This document shows, in pieces, positions 40,619 through 50,697 of a DNA stretch of 64,000 nt (the first letter of the stretch is position 1; every line of letters begins with the position of its first letter). The notes below the pieces were generated by a model, which had not been told where the DNA came from, ran no database searches, and was given only the letters and a program-made list of their open reading frames with translations. The position numbers and the translations under genes are program-made. This stretch comes from Ectopseudomonas composti. GTDB taxonomy: Bacteria > Pseudomonadota > Gammaproteobacteria > Pseudomonadales > Pseudomonadaceae. Location: NCBI RefSeq assembly GCF_001567565.1, contig NZ_LSSW01000019.1, positions 79,172 to 143,171 on the forward strand, given 5' to 3'.

Positions 40619-41295
40619 AACGCCCTCATCTTGTGGCTGCGCCCGCTGTACAACGCGAGCAGGACGATGAAGGAGAACGCCACCATGCCGCCAGCCAGCC
40701 AGTGCGCCTGGGCGTAGTTCATGGTTTCCACATGGTTGTAGATCTGCACCGACACCACCTGGGTCTTGCCGGGGATGTTGCCGCCAATCATCAGCACCAC
40801 GCCGAACTCACCAACGGTATGGGCGAAGCTGAGAATGGCGGCGGTGATGAAGCCCGGGCGGGCCAGCGGCAGCACCACGCTGAAGAACGTATCCCAGGGG
40901 TTGGCGCGCAAGGTCGCGGCAGCTTCCAGTGGGGCGCGGCCGATGGCCTCGAAGGCGTTCTGCAGCGGCTGCACGACAAAGGGCAGGGAGTAGAAGATCG
41001 AGCCGATCACCAGGCCGGTGAAGCTGAAGGTGAAGGTGCCCAGGCCGAGGCTCTGCGTCAGTTGGCCGAAGAAACCGTTGGGCCCCATGCTGACCAGCAG
41101 GTAGAAACCGATCACCGTCGGCGGCAGCACCAGCGGCAACGCCACCACGGCGCCGACCGGGCGTTTGAGCCAGGACTCGGTACGTGTCAGCCACAGCGCG
41201 ATGGGCGTGCCGATGATCAGCAGCAGCACGGTGGTCAGCGAGGCCAGCTCCAGGGTCAGGAAGATGGCATCGAGGTCGTTCTTGGACAGCGGCAT
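40615..41295 (-). CDS. modB: Molybdate ABC transporter permease
   Basis: 226-residue permease with about five helices. [20 protein letters not shown] at the N-terminus, [16 protein letters not shown], and the coupling loop [20 protein letters not shown] followed by [18 protein letters not shown] are characteristic of ModB. Lies between modA and modC; coupled to modC. Confidence 0.96.
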   Translation of the reverse strand: MPLSKNDLDAIFLTLELASLTTVLLLIIGTPIALWLTRTESWLKRPVGAVVALPLVLPPTVIGFYLLVSMGPNGFFGQLTQSLGLGTFTFSFTGLVIGSIFYSLPFVVQPLQNAFEAIGRAPLEAAATLRANPWDTFFSVVLPLARPGFITAAILSFAHTVGEFGVVLMIGGNIPGKTQVVSVQIYNHVETMNYAQAHWLAGGMVAFSFIVLLALYSGRSHKMRAL

Positions 41296-41357
41296 GCGAG
41301 GTTCCGAAAGGCGAGCCTGGCGCGGAGGCAGTCCGGGCCAGGTTCAGGCAAATGGTT

Positions 41358-42209
<852 letters not shown>

Positions 42210-42379
42210 TATGAGTCGGTTTCCCTGCTCGATCTTTGTGCGCAGCCGTAGGCGCTTGCACCGTCAAAGCCTGCGTGCAGTTTTTCCCTTGCCAGCAACT
42301 ACAAAAAACATGATTTCGCGAATCCCTCGCTCTGAACAGAATGCCTGCAACGAGCCGCCCCGGCGGAATCCGCGAGTAG

Positions 42380-42453
42380 GGTGGACGACGCTCTTTTCAT
42401 CCACCGCCTGCTCTGTGATGGTTGATGGGGGAAGCGCCATCCACCCTGCGGAT
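42380..42453. repeat. REP-like palindrome (GGGTGGA type)
   Basis: TAGGGTGGACGACGCTCTTT... faces a degenerate inverse ending AGCGCCATCCACCCT, with inner CATCCACC/GGTTGATG pairing. Of the GTAGGGTGGA class of intergenic repeats often seen in this genus (recalled). Confidence 0.6.
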
Positions 42454-42612
42454 GCGCCCATGTCCCCGCCGCAACCTGTTCACCGACGCTGCCTGTGACG
42501 CCGTGATCGCCGGGCGCGAGGACTTCACCACCCTGGTCTGCCGCCCGGCAGTCTCGATCAGCTCGAGCCTTGTGACGCCCTGCTGGCGCGCCTGGTCGGG
42601 TGGATGCAGTAG
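42445..42612 (+). pseudogene. Possible frameshifted gene tail
   Basis: One frame reads RRNLFTDAACDAVIAGREDF and the next frame continues LDQLEPCDALLARLVGWMQ before a TAG at 42610. Together they look like a protein-like C-terminus with a frameshift near 42550. I recognise no family, and the call rests on amino-acid composition only. Confidence 0.2.
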
Positions 42613-42787
42613 CCCATCCATTCACCGCGCGGGTGTGGCTTTTTACCTCGTTCGTGCCTTGAAACGGGGCGCCTGGTAACGTTTTTGGTGCGATTTCTAG
42701 GCGCAGATTCTTCCACCAAACATCCCATTTCCTTTTAAAACAACGGCTTGGCATTTTTGGCATGGTCGATGCTTTTGGATGATTGTG

Positions 42788-42803
42788 TTTTTGGATCCAA
42801 AAA
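42788..42803. promoter_or_regulatory. Palindromic operator before the GntR gene
   Basis: TTTTTGGATCCAAAAA is a perfect 16-base palindrome ending 17 bases before the GntR start; TTTTGGATGATTG just upstream is a partial second half. FCD-type GntR proteins commonly bind short palindromes in their own promoters, so this is the likely autoregulatory site. Confidence 0.6.
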
Positions 42804-42819
42804 TTCAGGAATCCTCTCC

Positions 42820-43491
42820 ATGCCTTTCGCCGTTACCTACAACGCCCAGCCAGCTTTGTCCGCCGAGGACGAAGCCTATCTGCATCTGCTCGATGCCATC
42901 TGCCAGGGCCGCTATCGCACCGGCGACCGGCTGATCGCCGAGGACATCGCCAGCGAGCTGGAGATGAGCCGCATGCCGATCCGTGGCGCCTTCAAGCGCC
43001 TGGCGGCAGAAGGGCTGGTAACGCTGCGACCCAATCGCGGCGCAATCGTGAGCGGCCTCAACCTCGATCAGATGCGTGAGGTCTTCGAGATGCGCAGCGC
43101 CCTCGAGGGGCTGGCGATTCGTGTGGCCACACCCAAGGTCAGCGAGCGCCACCTGGCGCGCCTGGAACGTCTGCTCGACGAGATGGACGACTGCCGCGAA
43201 GACAGCTCGGAGTGGGTGGTGCGCCACCGCATCTTCCACGAATACCTGTGCAGCCTCAGCGAGCGTCCACGGCTGATGCGCCAGATCAGCGCCCTCTACG
43301 CACTGATCGAGCCGTACATGCGCCTCTGGCTCAAGCACGTCGACAAGCCGCTGAGCGCCCGTGAAGAGCACAAGGTGATCCTCGACGCCTTGCGCACGGG
43401 TGACGCCGCGCATGCCGAGCGGATCATCTGCGAGCACATCGAGGGCACCGTCCCCGATCTGCTCGAATTCCTGGAAAAGTCGGGCGCCTGA
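42820..43491 (+). CDS. GntR-family regulator, FCD subfamily
   Basis: 223-residue regulator: winged helix at 20-85 (LIAEDIASELEMSRMPIRGA, FKRLAAEGLVTLRPNRGAIV) and an all-helical FCD effector domain (MREVFEMRSALEGLAIRVA, later HRIFHEYLCSLSERPRL and EEHKVILDALRTGDAAHAE with the His metal ligands). ATG at 42820 follows AGGA. It heads a co-directional set of ABC transporter and gamma-glutamyltransferase genes, which it presumably controls through the palindrome in front of it. Confidence 0.9.
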   Translation: MPFAVTYNAQPALSAEDEAYLHLLDAICQGRYRTGDRLIAEDIASELEMSRMPIRGAFKRLAAEGLVTLRPNRGAIVSGLNLDQMREVFEMRSALEGLAIRVATPKVSERHLARLERLLDEMDDCREDSSEWVVRHRIFHEYLCSLSERPRLMRQISALYALIEPYMRLWLKHVDKPLSAREEHKVILDALRTGDAAHAERIICEHIEGTVPDLLEFLEKSGA

Positions 43492-43551
43492 GACCCGATG
43501 ACCTCCGTTTCATTTCGAACTGCCATACCAACAATTACACCGGAGTCGAAT

Positions 43552-44358
43552 ATGTCAAAACGCACTTTCACCACATCCCTGATGGCCCTATCGCTGATGG
43601 CTGGTCTGGCCCAGGCCGAGGTCACGGTTCCCGAACGCCTGCAAGCGTCGGACAAGATCGTTTATTGCGGGGCGATGGACTCGCCGCCCATGGGCTTCTT
43701 CGACGCGCAGCAGAAGCCGGTCGGCATCACCGTCGAGCTGGGTGACGAGATCGCCAAGCGCCTCGGTGGCAAGCGTGTGGAATGGCGGGTTACGCCGTTC
43801 TCCGGCCTGATCCCGGCGCTGATGGCGCAGCATTGCGACATGATCGTCGACCAGCTGTTCGACAAGCCCGAGCGCCGCGAAGTCATCGACATCGTCAACT
43901 ACATGTATTCCAGCCAGGCAGTCACCGTGCTCAAGGGCAACCCAGCCGGTATCCACAGCCTCGACGACCTGTCCGGCAAGCGCGTCGCGGTACTCAACGG
44001 CTCCACCATCCGCACCTTGCTCGAAGCGCATAACGACCTGCTCGCCAAGGCCGGCAAGGCGCCGATGACCCTGGTGGTGTTCAACTCCGACACCGATGCC
44101 TTCCAGGCACTGCGCGTCGGTCAGGCCGATGCCTACGGCACCACCATGGAAACCGCCGGCTACTACCAGAGCATGGCGCCCGATCTGTTCGAAACCGGTG
44201 TGCCGGCCTTCGCCAAGATCCTCACCGGCTTCGGTCTGCGCAAGGATGATGCCGAGCTGAGCAAGGCGGTCAGCCAGGCTCTGGCCGACATGAAGGCTGA
44301 CGGCAGCTACATGGCGCTGCTCAGCAAGTGGCACATCGAAGGCAACCAGCTCGACTGA
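43552..44358 (+). CDS. Amino-acid ABC transporter substrate-binding protein (SBP family 3)
   Basis: 268-residue periplasmic receptor. Signal peptide SKRTFTTSLMALSLMAGLAQA, then the family-3 pattern: PPMGFFDAQQKPVGITVELG, LIPALMAQHCDMIVDQLFDK with TPERREVI-like DKPERREVIDIVNY, and LSGKRVAVLNGSTIRTLLE. ATG follows CGGAG. Ten bases before the permease gene. Ligand unknown; the gamma-glutamyltransferase homologue in the same set hints at a gamma-glutamyl compound or amino acid. Confidence 0.9.
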   Translation: MSKRTFTTSLMALSLMAGLAQAEVTVPERLQASDKIVYCGAMDSPPMGFFDAQQKPVGITVELGDEIAKRLGGKRVEWRVTPFSGLIPALMAQHCDMIVDQLFDKPERREVIDIVNYMYSSQAVTVLKGNPAGIHSLDDLSGKRVAVLNGSTIRTLLEAHNDLLAKAGKAPMTLVVFNSDTDAFQALRVGQADAYGTTMETAGYYQSMAPDLFETGVPAFAKILTGFGLRKDDAELSKAVSQALADMKADGSYMALLSKWHIEGNQLD

Positions 44359-44367
44359 GGTAAGACG

Positions 44368-45135
44368 ATGAACTTCAACTGGGACATATTCTGGCAATAC
44401 TTGCTGCAGCCCAGCGACGTATATCTCTACGGCCTCTGGCTGACCTGCGTGATTGCGGTGATGGCGATGCTGCTGGGATGCGTCCTGGGTTTGCTGGCGG
44501 CGCTGATGCGCGCTTCCAGCAATCCGCTGCTCAACTACCCGGTGCGCTTCTACATCTGGCTGATGCGTGGCACACCCTTGTTGGTGCAGATCGTCTTCCT
44601 CTACACCGCGCTGGCGGCGGGCGGCATCTTCCGCTTCGAGGATCTGAACCTGGGCCTGTTCGTTCTGCCGGGCAACATCCAGGCAGCGATCCTCGCCCTG
44701 GCTCTCAACGAAGGTGCCTACATGGCGGAGATCATCCGCTCCGGCATCAACGCGGTGGATCGTGGCCAGTACGAAGCGGGGCGTTCGCTGGGGATGAGTT
44801 ATCCACGGCTGATGCGGCGCATCGTGCTGCCGCAGGCCTTTCGCGTGATCGTGCCGCCGCTGGGCAACGAGTTCAACGTGATGCTCAAGAACACCACCCT
44901 GGTCAGCGTGATCGGCGTGCAGGAGCTGCTGCTCAGCACGCAGATGATCACCTCGGCCACCTTCCGTGTGTTCGAGCTGTATCTGGTGGTGGCCATCTAC
45001 TTCCTGCTGCTGACCACGCTCTGGGGCTTCTTCCAGCGTTGGCTGGAGCTTCGCTTCGGGCGTACCGACGGCCATGTGCCGGCGAGCAGCCGGCTGTTCG
45101 GCCTGGGTGCCATGAAATTTCTGAGGGGGCGTTGA
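44368..45135 (+). CDS. Amino-acid ABC transporter permease (HisM/GlnP type)
   Basis: 255-residue permease with about five helices. [60 protein letters not shown] (EAA coupling loop) and [15 protein letters not shown] are canonical for the polar amino-acid family. Only one permease gene is present, so it probably acts as a homodimer. Separated from the ATPase by one base. Confidence 0.94.
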   Translation: MNFNWDIFWQYLLQPSDVYLYGLWLTCVIAVMAMLLGCVLGLLAALMRASSNPLLNYPVRFYIWLMRGTPLLVQIVFLYTALAAGGIFRFEDLNLGLFVLPGNIQAAILALALNEGAYMAEIIRSGINAVDRGQYEAGRSLGMSYPRLMRRIVLPQAFRVIVPPLGNEFNVMLKNTTLVSVIGVQELLLSTQMITSATFRVFELYLVVAIYFLLLTTLWGFFQRWLELRFGRTDGHVPASSRLFGLGAMKFLRGR

Positions 45136-45136
45136 G

Positions 45137-45916
45137 ATGAGCGCATTGGACGAGAGTCTGGTGATCCAGGCGCAGAGCGTGCACAAGCGTTTCGGCGAGC
45201 TGGAGATCCTCAAGGGCGTATCGCTGAACGTGCGCCGCGGCGAGGTGGTGGTGCTGATCGGCGCCTCCGGCTCGGGCAAGACCACCTTCATCCGCTGCCT
45301 CAACTACCTGGAGGATATCCAGGGCGGCAGCATCCGGGTCAACGGCAAGCCCATGGGCTACATCGAGCGCGCCGACGGCAAGCGCGTGCGTGACTCCGAG
45401 CGCAACATCGCGCGCATGCGCCGCGACATCGGCATGGTGTTCCAGCGCTTCAACCTGTTCCCGCACATGACCGTGCTGGAAAACATCATCGAGGCGCCGA
45501 CCCAGGTGCTTGGCGTCGGTCGGCGCGAGGCCGAGGAGCAGGCGCGGCAACTGCTGGCCCGCGTGCGCCTGTCGGACAAGGCCGATCACTACCCCAGCCA
45601 GCTTTCCGGCGGACAGCAGCAGCGCGTGGCGATTGCCCGCGCGCTGGCGATGAAGCCGCAGGCGATGCTCTTCGACGAGCCAACCAGTGCTTTGGACCCG
45701 GAAACCGTGGGCGAGGTGCTGCAGGTGATGAAGGAGCTGGCCGAGGAGGGCATGACCATGGTCGTGGTCACCCACGAGATGGGCTTTGCCCGCGAGGTGG
45801 CCGACCGCGTGGTGGTGCTGCACCAGGGCGAGTTGATCGAAGAAGGTCCGCCGGCCCAGGTCTTCGGCAACCCTCATCACCCGCGCACGCGGGAGTTCCT
45901 CAGCCGCGTTCTGTGA
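45137..45916 (+). CDS. Amino-acid ABC transporter ATPase (GlnQ type)
   Basis: 259-residue ATPase: Walker [49 protein letters not shown]. An insertion [20 protein letters not shown] after strand two is usual for HisP/OccP-type ATPases. GAGATG overlaps the end of the permease region; clear coupling. Third gene of the transporter. Confidence 0.95.
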   Translation: MSALDESLVIQAQSVHKRFGELEILKGVSLNVRRGEVVVLIGASGSGKTTFIRCLNYLEDIQGGSIRVNGKPMGYIERADGKRVRDSERNIARMRRDIGMVFQRFNLFPHMTVLENIIEAPTQVLGVGRREAEEQARQLLARVRLSDKADHYPSQLSGGQQQRVAIARALAMKPQAMLFDEPTSALDPETVGEVLQVMKELAEEGMTMVVVTHEMGFAREVADRVVVLHQGELIEEGPPAQVFGNPHHPRTREFLSRVL

Positions 45917-45960
45917 AGGTCGCGAGCGGCCTTGTTCAATCTCTGGATCGAGTTCAATCC

Positions 45961-47577
45961 ATGCTCAATTTTTCTGCTCACGAATATCCCTACGCGTCCC
46001 AGCGCCAGAGCGTGTTCGCCCGCAAGGGCATGGTCGCCGCGTCGCAACCGCTGGCGGCCGAAGCGGGTATCGCCATGCTGCGCCGTGGCGGTAACGCCAT
46101 CGATGCCGCCATCGCCACTGCCGCCGCGCTGACGGTGGTCGAGCCCACCGGCTGCGCGATTGGTGGTGACGCCTTCGCCCTGGTCTGGTTCAAGGACAAG
46201 CTGTACGGCCTCGACGCCAGTGGCCATGCGCCGGCGGCGCTGTCCAGCGAGGAGGTCAAGGCTGCCGGCCACGAGCGTGTGCCGGTGCACGGCTGGCTGC
46301 CGGTCACCGTACCTGGCTGCCCTGCTGCCTGGGCCGAGCTGTCGCAGCGTTTCGGCAAGCTGCCCTTCGCTGAGCTGCTGCAGCCGGCCATCGAGCTGGC
46401 GCGCGATGGCTTCCCGGTATCGCCAGTGGTCGCCCACCAGTGGCGTATCGCCCTCGATGAATACCAGGCCAGCCGCGAGGCCTTCCCCGAGTTGCAGGCC
46501 TGGTTCGACACCTACCTGATCGACGGCCAGGCGCCGGTCGCCGGACAACTGTTCCGCAACCCGGCGCAGGCGCAGACCCTGGCCGAGCTGGCCGAGACTC
46601 AGTGCGAGAGCTTCTACCGGGGCGCCATCGCCGAGCGTCTGGCCAGCCATGCCGCGGCCAGCGGTGGCAAACTCTCGGTCGACGATCTGGCCGGCTATTT
46701 GCCGCGCTGGGTCGAGCCGATCAAGGTCAGCTACCGTGGCTATGACGTCTGGGAAATTCCGCCGGCTGGTCAGGGCCTGATCGCCCTGATGACCCTGAAG
46801 ATTCTCGAAGGCTTCGACTTCGATCACCGCGACAGCCGGCAGACCTGGCACCGTCAGATCGAGGCGATGAAGCTGGCCTACGCCGACGGTCTGCACTACA
46901 TCACCGACCCCGAGCACATGCGCGTGGCCGCCGAAGAGCTGCTCGCCGATGACTACTGCGCCCAGCGCCGCGCGCTGATCGGCGAGCGTGCCCGCGAGCC
47001 GCTGCATGGCGACCCGCAGGCCAGCGGCACGGTGTACGTCGCCACCGCCGACGCCGAGGGCAACATGGTTTCGTTCATCCAGAGCGCCTACCACGGCTTC
47101 GGCTCCGGCGTGGTGCTGCCGGATAGCGGTATCGCCCTGCAGAACCGGGGCTACGAGTTCAGCCTCGACCCGAGCCATGCCAACTACCTGCAACCGGGCA
47201 AGAAGACCTTCCACACCATCATCCCCGGCTTTCTCAGCAAGGACGGTGTAGCGGTTGGCCCGTTCGGCGTGATGGGCGGCTATATGCAGCCGCAGGGCCA
47301 CGTGCAGATGGTGATGAACATGGTCGACTTCGGCCTCAACCCGCAGGCCGCGCTGGACGCTCCGCGCTGGCAGTGGCTGGGCGGGCAGAAGGTCGGCATC
47401 GAGCAGGAAACCCCGCGTGACCTGACCTTCGCCCTGGCCCGTTGCGGGCATCAGATCGAGGTGGCCTGCGACCGCACCGAGTACGGGCGCGGCCAGATCA
47501 TCGTGCGCGACCCACAGACCGGCGTGCTCTGCGGCGGTACCGAGCCGAGGGCCGACTCGCATATCGCGGTGTATTGA
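45961..47577 (+). CDS. Gamma-glutamyltransferase family protein
   Basis: 538-residue Ntn-hydrolase precursor. N-terminal half: GMVAASQPLAAEAGIAMLRR, GGNAIDAAIATAAALTVVEP, IPPAGQGLIALMTLKIL. The autocleavage Thr is probably in SGTVYVATADAEGNMVSFIQ, which matches the GGT small-subunit start. No signal peptide is visible, so unlike periplasmic Ggt it appears cytosolic, like many GGT-like amidohydrolases. ATG at 45961 fits family starts but lacks a good ribosome-binding site; a GTG at 45913 overlapping the ATPase stop is possible. Confidence 0.88.
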   Translation: MLNFSAHEYPYASQRQSVFARKGMVAASQPLAAEAGIAMLRRGGNAIDAAIATAAALTVVEPTGCAIGGDAFALVWFKDKLYGLDASGHAPAALSSEEVKAAGHERVPVHGWLPVTVPGCPAAWAELSQRFGKLPFAELLQPAIELARDGFPVSPVVAHQWRIALDEYQASREAFPELQAWFDTYLIDGQAPVAGQLFRNPAQAQTLAELAETQCESFYRGAIAERLASHAAASGGKLSVDDLAGYLPRWVEPIKVSYRGYDVWEIPPAGQGLIALMTLKILEGFDFDHRDSRQTWHRQIEAMKLAYADGLHYITDPEHMRVAAEELLADDYCAQRRALIGERAREPLHGDPQASGTVYVATADAEGNMVSFIQSAYHGFGSGVVLPDSGIALQNRGYEFSLDPSHANYLQPGKKTFHTIIPGFLSKDGVAVGPFGVMGGYMQPQGHVQMVMNMVDFGLNPQAALDAPRWQWLGGQKVGIEQETPRDLTFALARCGHQIEVACDRTEYGRGQIIVRDPQTGVLCGGTEPRADSHIAVY

Positions 47578-47599
47578 GCGGCGCCTGGCTGGGCCATGA

Positions 47600-47640
47600 C
47601 GGCCAGCCGTACACGACGCAGTCATCGTGTACGGCCTGGC
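47600..47640. terminator. Hairpin after the gamma-glutamyltransferase gene
   Basis: GCCAGCCGTACACGA and TCGTGTACGGCCTGGC form a 15-bp stem (one bulge) over an eight-base loop, 23 bases past the stop. No T-run follows, so termination is likely but not certain. Confidence 0.55.
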
Positions 47641-47758
47641 AGCATGAAGAGACTGACAACATCAGGTGCTGGGCCTAGCGCGCAGGGTGGACGTTTCTTG
47701 GGCATAATCCGCGTCTTCAGGGCGCCAGTTGCCCGCTGCCAGCAAGGAACAGGGACGT

Positions 47759-48406
47759 ATGAAAAACATGGATTGGGTGTTGCTTGGCCTTGGCGTATTG
47801 ATACCGTTCTGGCTGTTCTTTGGCGTGCTGCTGACGGCTCTGGCCTATCCCGGTTACAGCCATCTCGATCAGGCCATGAGCCAGCTGGGCGCGCAGGGCT
47901 CACCCACCCAGGGTTTTTCGGCCTGGCTCAACAATCTGCCCTTGGGTGTGTTCTTCGTGCTGTTTGCCGTTGGGGTGATGCGCCAGGTACGCGGTTCGCG
48001 CCTGGCGCTGTTCAGTGCCGGGCTGATTCTCGTCCACGGGCTGGCCAGTTTCGTTACCGGCTACTTCGCTTGCGACCAGGGCTGCGCGCCGGCACAGCCG
48101 TCCTTCTCGCAGCAGATGCACAACCTGGCCGGGCTGGTGATGTTTCTCTCGCTGACCCTGGCCAGCCTGATCTGGGCATTTGTCAGCAAACGCCTGCTGG
48201 GCTCGCGCGGCTTTGGCCTGTTTTCCAGCGCTTGCACCCTGTTGGCCGTGGTCACCGTGGTGCTGATGGCCCAGGCCGTCGAGGCCGGGCACTCGTTCGG
48301 CCTGTATCAGCGCATCAACTACGGCATCTCGGTGCTCTGGGTCGCAGGCCTGGCGCTGATGCTGCTGCGGAGCCGTGCCGGTTATCTCAGGTGCGCTACA
48401 GCTTGA
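47759..48406 (+). CDS. DUF998 membrane protein
   Basis: 215-residue membrane protein of the DUF998 family, about six helices. YSHLDQAMSQLGAQGSPTQG after the first helix and GYFACDQGCAPAQPSFSQQM HN region are family marks; the two cysteines may pair on the outside. ATG at 47759 follows AGGAACAGGG. Function unknown. Stands alone between the gamma-glutamyltransferase and NIPSNAP genes. Confidence 0.8.
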   Translation: MKNMDWVLLGLGVLIPFWLFFGVLLTALAYPGYSHLDQAMSQLGAQGSPTQGFSAWLNNLPLGVFFVLFAVGVMRQVRGSRLALFSAGLILVHGLASFVTGYFACDQGCAPAQPSFSQQMHNLAGLVMFLSLTLASLIWAFVSKRLLGSRGFGLFSSACTLLAVVTVVLMAQAVEAGHSFGLYQRINYGISVLWVAGLALMLLRSRAGYLRCATA

Positions 48407-48602
48407 GGCTCTCGTCCTCCCGGTAGGCGCTGAGGCCTGGTTCCCGGGGCGCAGGCAGCATGCCGGTGCAGAGGCTACAAGGCTGGTCCCGTTGGGGCGG
48501 TCCGGGCTGCTTGGCGAGGCAAGTATTTCCAGCAGCGGCGCAGCTCGCTGCGCCGTGTTTATATCCCGCGCTCATCGAATCTACCCGCAAGGAAGGACAG
48601 TC

Positions 48603-48908
48603 ATGATCACCTGCTACCTGCGCTACATCGTCGATCCCTACAAGCTCAAGGAATTCGAGCATTACGCCAAGCTGTGGATTCCCTTGGTAGAGCGCTTCGG
48701 CGGCACGCACCACGGTTACTTCCTGCCCTCCGAGGGGGCCAACAACGTGGCTCTGGCGCTGTTCAGCTTCCCCAGCCTGGCCGAATACGAACGCTATCGT
48801 CAGGATTCCTTCGCCGACGCCGAGTGCCAGGCGGCCTTCCGCTATGCCGAAGAGACGCGCTGCGTCCTCAGCTACGAGCGCAGCTTCTTGCGCCCCGTGC
48901 TGGAGTAG
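48603..48908 (+). CDS. NIPSNAP-family protein
   Basis: 101-residue single-domain NIPSNAP protein (dimeric ferredoxin-like fold): ITCYLRYIVDPYKLKEFEHY, LVERFGGTHHGYFLPSEGAN and NVALALFSFPSLAEYERYRQ. AAGGACAG precedes the ATG. Cytosolic, function unknown in bacteria. No evident partner genes. Confidence 0.88.
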   Translation: MITCYLRYIVDPYKLKEFEHYAKLWIPLVERFGGTHHGYFLPSEGANNVALALFSFPSLAEYERYRQDSFADAECQAAFRYAEETRCVLSYERSFLRPVLE

Positions 48909-48979
48909 GGCGCGGGTCTTGCAGTCTCGGCAGCTGAACTAGACTTACCATTCCCTTCGCCACAGTCAGGCAGCCGTGC

Positions 48980-50587
48980 ATGAATATTCGTCAGAAGATG
49001 ATCGCCAGCGGCGTGCTGAGCGTGGCCGTTGCGGCGGGGCTGGGGGCCGTGGGCTTCTGGGGGCAGACCCAGCTCAATGACGCGCTGGCGCAGAACCAAC
49101 TGAGCGTCGCGGCGCTGCGCAATCATCTGGAGGGGGACATGATGCACGACGCGCTGCGCGCCGACGTGCTCGCTGCCTTCAGCGTCGAACCTGGCGATCA
49201 GGCCGCTGCCGAACAGGTGCGCAGCGATCTGCGTGAGCATGCCGATTGGTTCAAGCGCGCCATGGCCGCCAACGCCGAGTTGCCGCTACCGGCTGACATC
49301 CAGCAGGCCATCGCTCAGTCGCAACCGGCGCTCAACGCCTACATCAGCGAAGCCGAGCAGATCACCGAAGCGGCCCTGCGTGATGCCAAGGCCGCCAGGC
49401 AGGGAATGCCGTCGTTCGTACAGCGTTTCAGCGATCTCGAAACCAAGAACGAGGCGCTCAGCAGCCTGATCGAAGAGCAGGTCAGCGCAGCCCACATGAG
49501 TGGCGAGAGTGCGGTGAACCAGGCCAAGATCTACCTGGTCAGCGGTATCGTGCTGGTCAGCCTGCTGCTGGGGCTGATCACCTGGAGCCTGATGCGCAGT
49601 GTGCTGGGGCCGTTGCAGCGTTCCGTCGACGCCGCCCGCGCCATCGCCAGCGGTAACCTGCGTGGTCGTATCGAGGTGGATCGGCAGGACGAGGCTGGTC
49701 AGTTGCTGCAGGCCCTCGCCGAGATGCAGGGCAACCTCGGGCGGATGATCAGCAGCATCACCCAGCACAGCGATCAGTTGCAGCACACCGCCCGCATCCT
49801 GAACGGCACCGCCCAGGGCATCCTGCACGACTCCACCCAGCAGGCCGACAGTGCCACGAGCATGGCTGCGGTGATGGAGCAGATGATCCGCAACATCGCC
49901 CAGGTGTCCTCGCACGCCCACGATGCCAAGGGCATTTCCGCCCACTCCGGGCAACTGGCCGACAGTGGCGGCCAGGTCATTCTCGGCGTGGTCGAGGGCA
50001 TGAACCGCATCGCCGAGGCGGTTTCCTCGTCGTCCGAGACGATCACCGAACTGGGGCGCTCATCCGAGGAAATTCACTCGATCATCCAGGTCATCAAGAG
50101 CATCGCCGAGCAGACCAACCTGCTCGCCCTCAACGCTGCTATCGAGGCGGCTCGCGCGGGGGAGGCTGGCCGTGGTTTCGCCGTGGTCGCCGACGAGGTG
50201 CGCAACCTGGCGGCGCGTACTGCGCAGTCGACCCAGGAAATCACCGACATGATCGAGCGCATCCGCGGCAACACCAACCTGGCGGTGAACAGCATGCAGG
50301 CAGGGGTGACGCGGGTGAACGACGGCGTGAGCCTGGCACACCAGGCTGGCGATTCGATCAACGAGATACGTGACGGTGCGCAGCGCGCGGCCCAGATGGT
50401 GGGGGAGATTTCCCACACCATCGGTGAGCAGAGCGACGCCAGCAACGATGTGGCGCAGCGTGTCGAGCAGATCGCGCTAATGGCTCAGCAAAACGCCCAG
50501 GCGGTGAACGACCTGGCGCGCTCTGCCGAGGAGCTGGAGCGGGTGGCGCAGGGTATGCGTAACGCCGTCATGCAGTTCCAGGTCTGA
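48980..50587 (+). CDS. Methyl-accepting chemotaxis protein, 4HB-type sensor
   Basis: 535-residue transmembrane chemoreceptor: helix 1 at about 8-28, a four-helix-bundle periplasmic domain (to about 185), helix 2 at about 186-206, HAMP ([20 protein letters not shown]) and the signalling hairpin with [20 protein letters not shown] and [20 protein letters not shown]. No C-terminal CheR-binding pentapeptide is visible. Ligand unknown. Confidence 0.93.
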   Translation: MNIRQKMIASGVLSVAVAAGLGAVGFWGQTQLNDALAQNQLSVAALRNHLEGDMMHDALRADVLAAFSVEPGDQAAAEQVRSDLREHADWFKRAMAANAELPLPADIQQAIAQSQPALNAYISEAEQITEAALRDAKAARQGMPSFVQRFSDLETKNEALSSLIEEQVSAAHMSGESAVNQAKIYLVSGIVLVSLLLGLITWSLMRSVLGPLQRSVDAARAIASGNLRGRIEVDRQDEAGQLLQALAEMQGNLGRMISSITQHSDQLQHTARILNGTAQGILHDSTQQADSATSMAAVMEQMIRNIAQVSSHAHDAKGISAHSGQLADSGGQVILGVVEGMNRIAEAVSSSSETITELGRSSEEIHSIIQVIKSIAEQTNLLALNAAIEAARAGEAGRGFAVVADEVRNLAARTAQSTQEITDMIERIRGNTNLAVNSMQAGVTRVNDGVSLAHQAGDSINEIRDGAQRAAQMVGEISHTIGEQSDASNDVAQRVEQIALMAQQNAQAVNDLARSAEELERVAQGMRNAVMQFQV

Positions 50588-50597
50588 ACCAGCAGGG

Positions 50598-50697
50598 TCA
50601 GGCTGGCGGCGCCATCAGCTGCTCGCCCAGCTCCACCTTGCAGTAGTCGACGAACAACTGCGCTGGCATGGTCAGCTGTGCACGTTCTAGCCCGGTC
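50598..50697 (-). pseudogene. C-terminal remnant of a LysR-type regulator (likely)
   Basis: A 32-codon minus-strand frame ends GLERAQLTMPAQLFVDYCKV then ELGEQL before a TGA at 50598-50600. It lacks everything upstream and abuts the stop codon of the EamA transporter exactly. The pattern of Leu-Glu-Arg, then FVDYC at the last helix is what LysR regulators end with, so I infer a LysR gene cut by a deletion. Assignment is by eye. Confidence 0.45.

Noticed and set aside
43588..45303. Minus-strand 571-codon open frame
   Set aside because: Antisense to the amino-acid ABC transporter genes, which have full family motifs; composition is Gln/His-rich noise.
45877..47625. Minus-strand 582-codon open frame
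   Set aside because: Shadow of the gamma-glutamyltransferase gene on the other strand.
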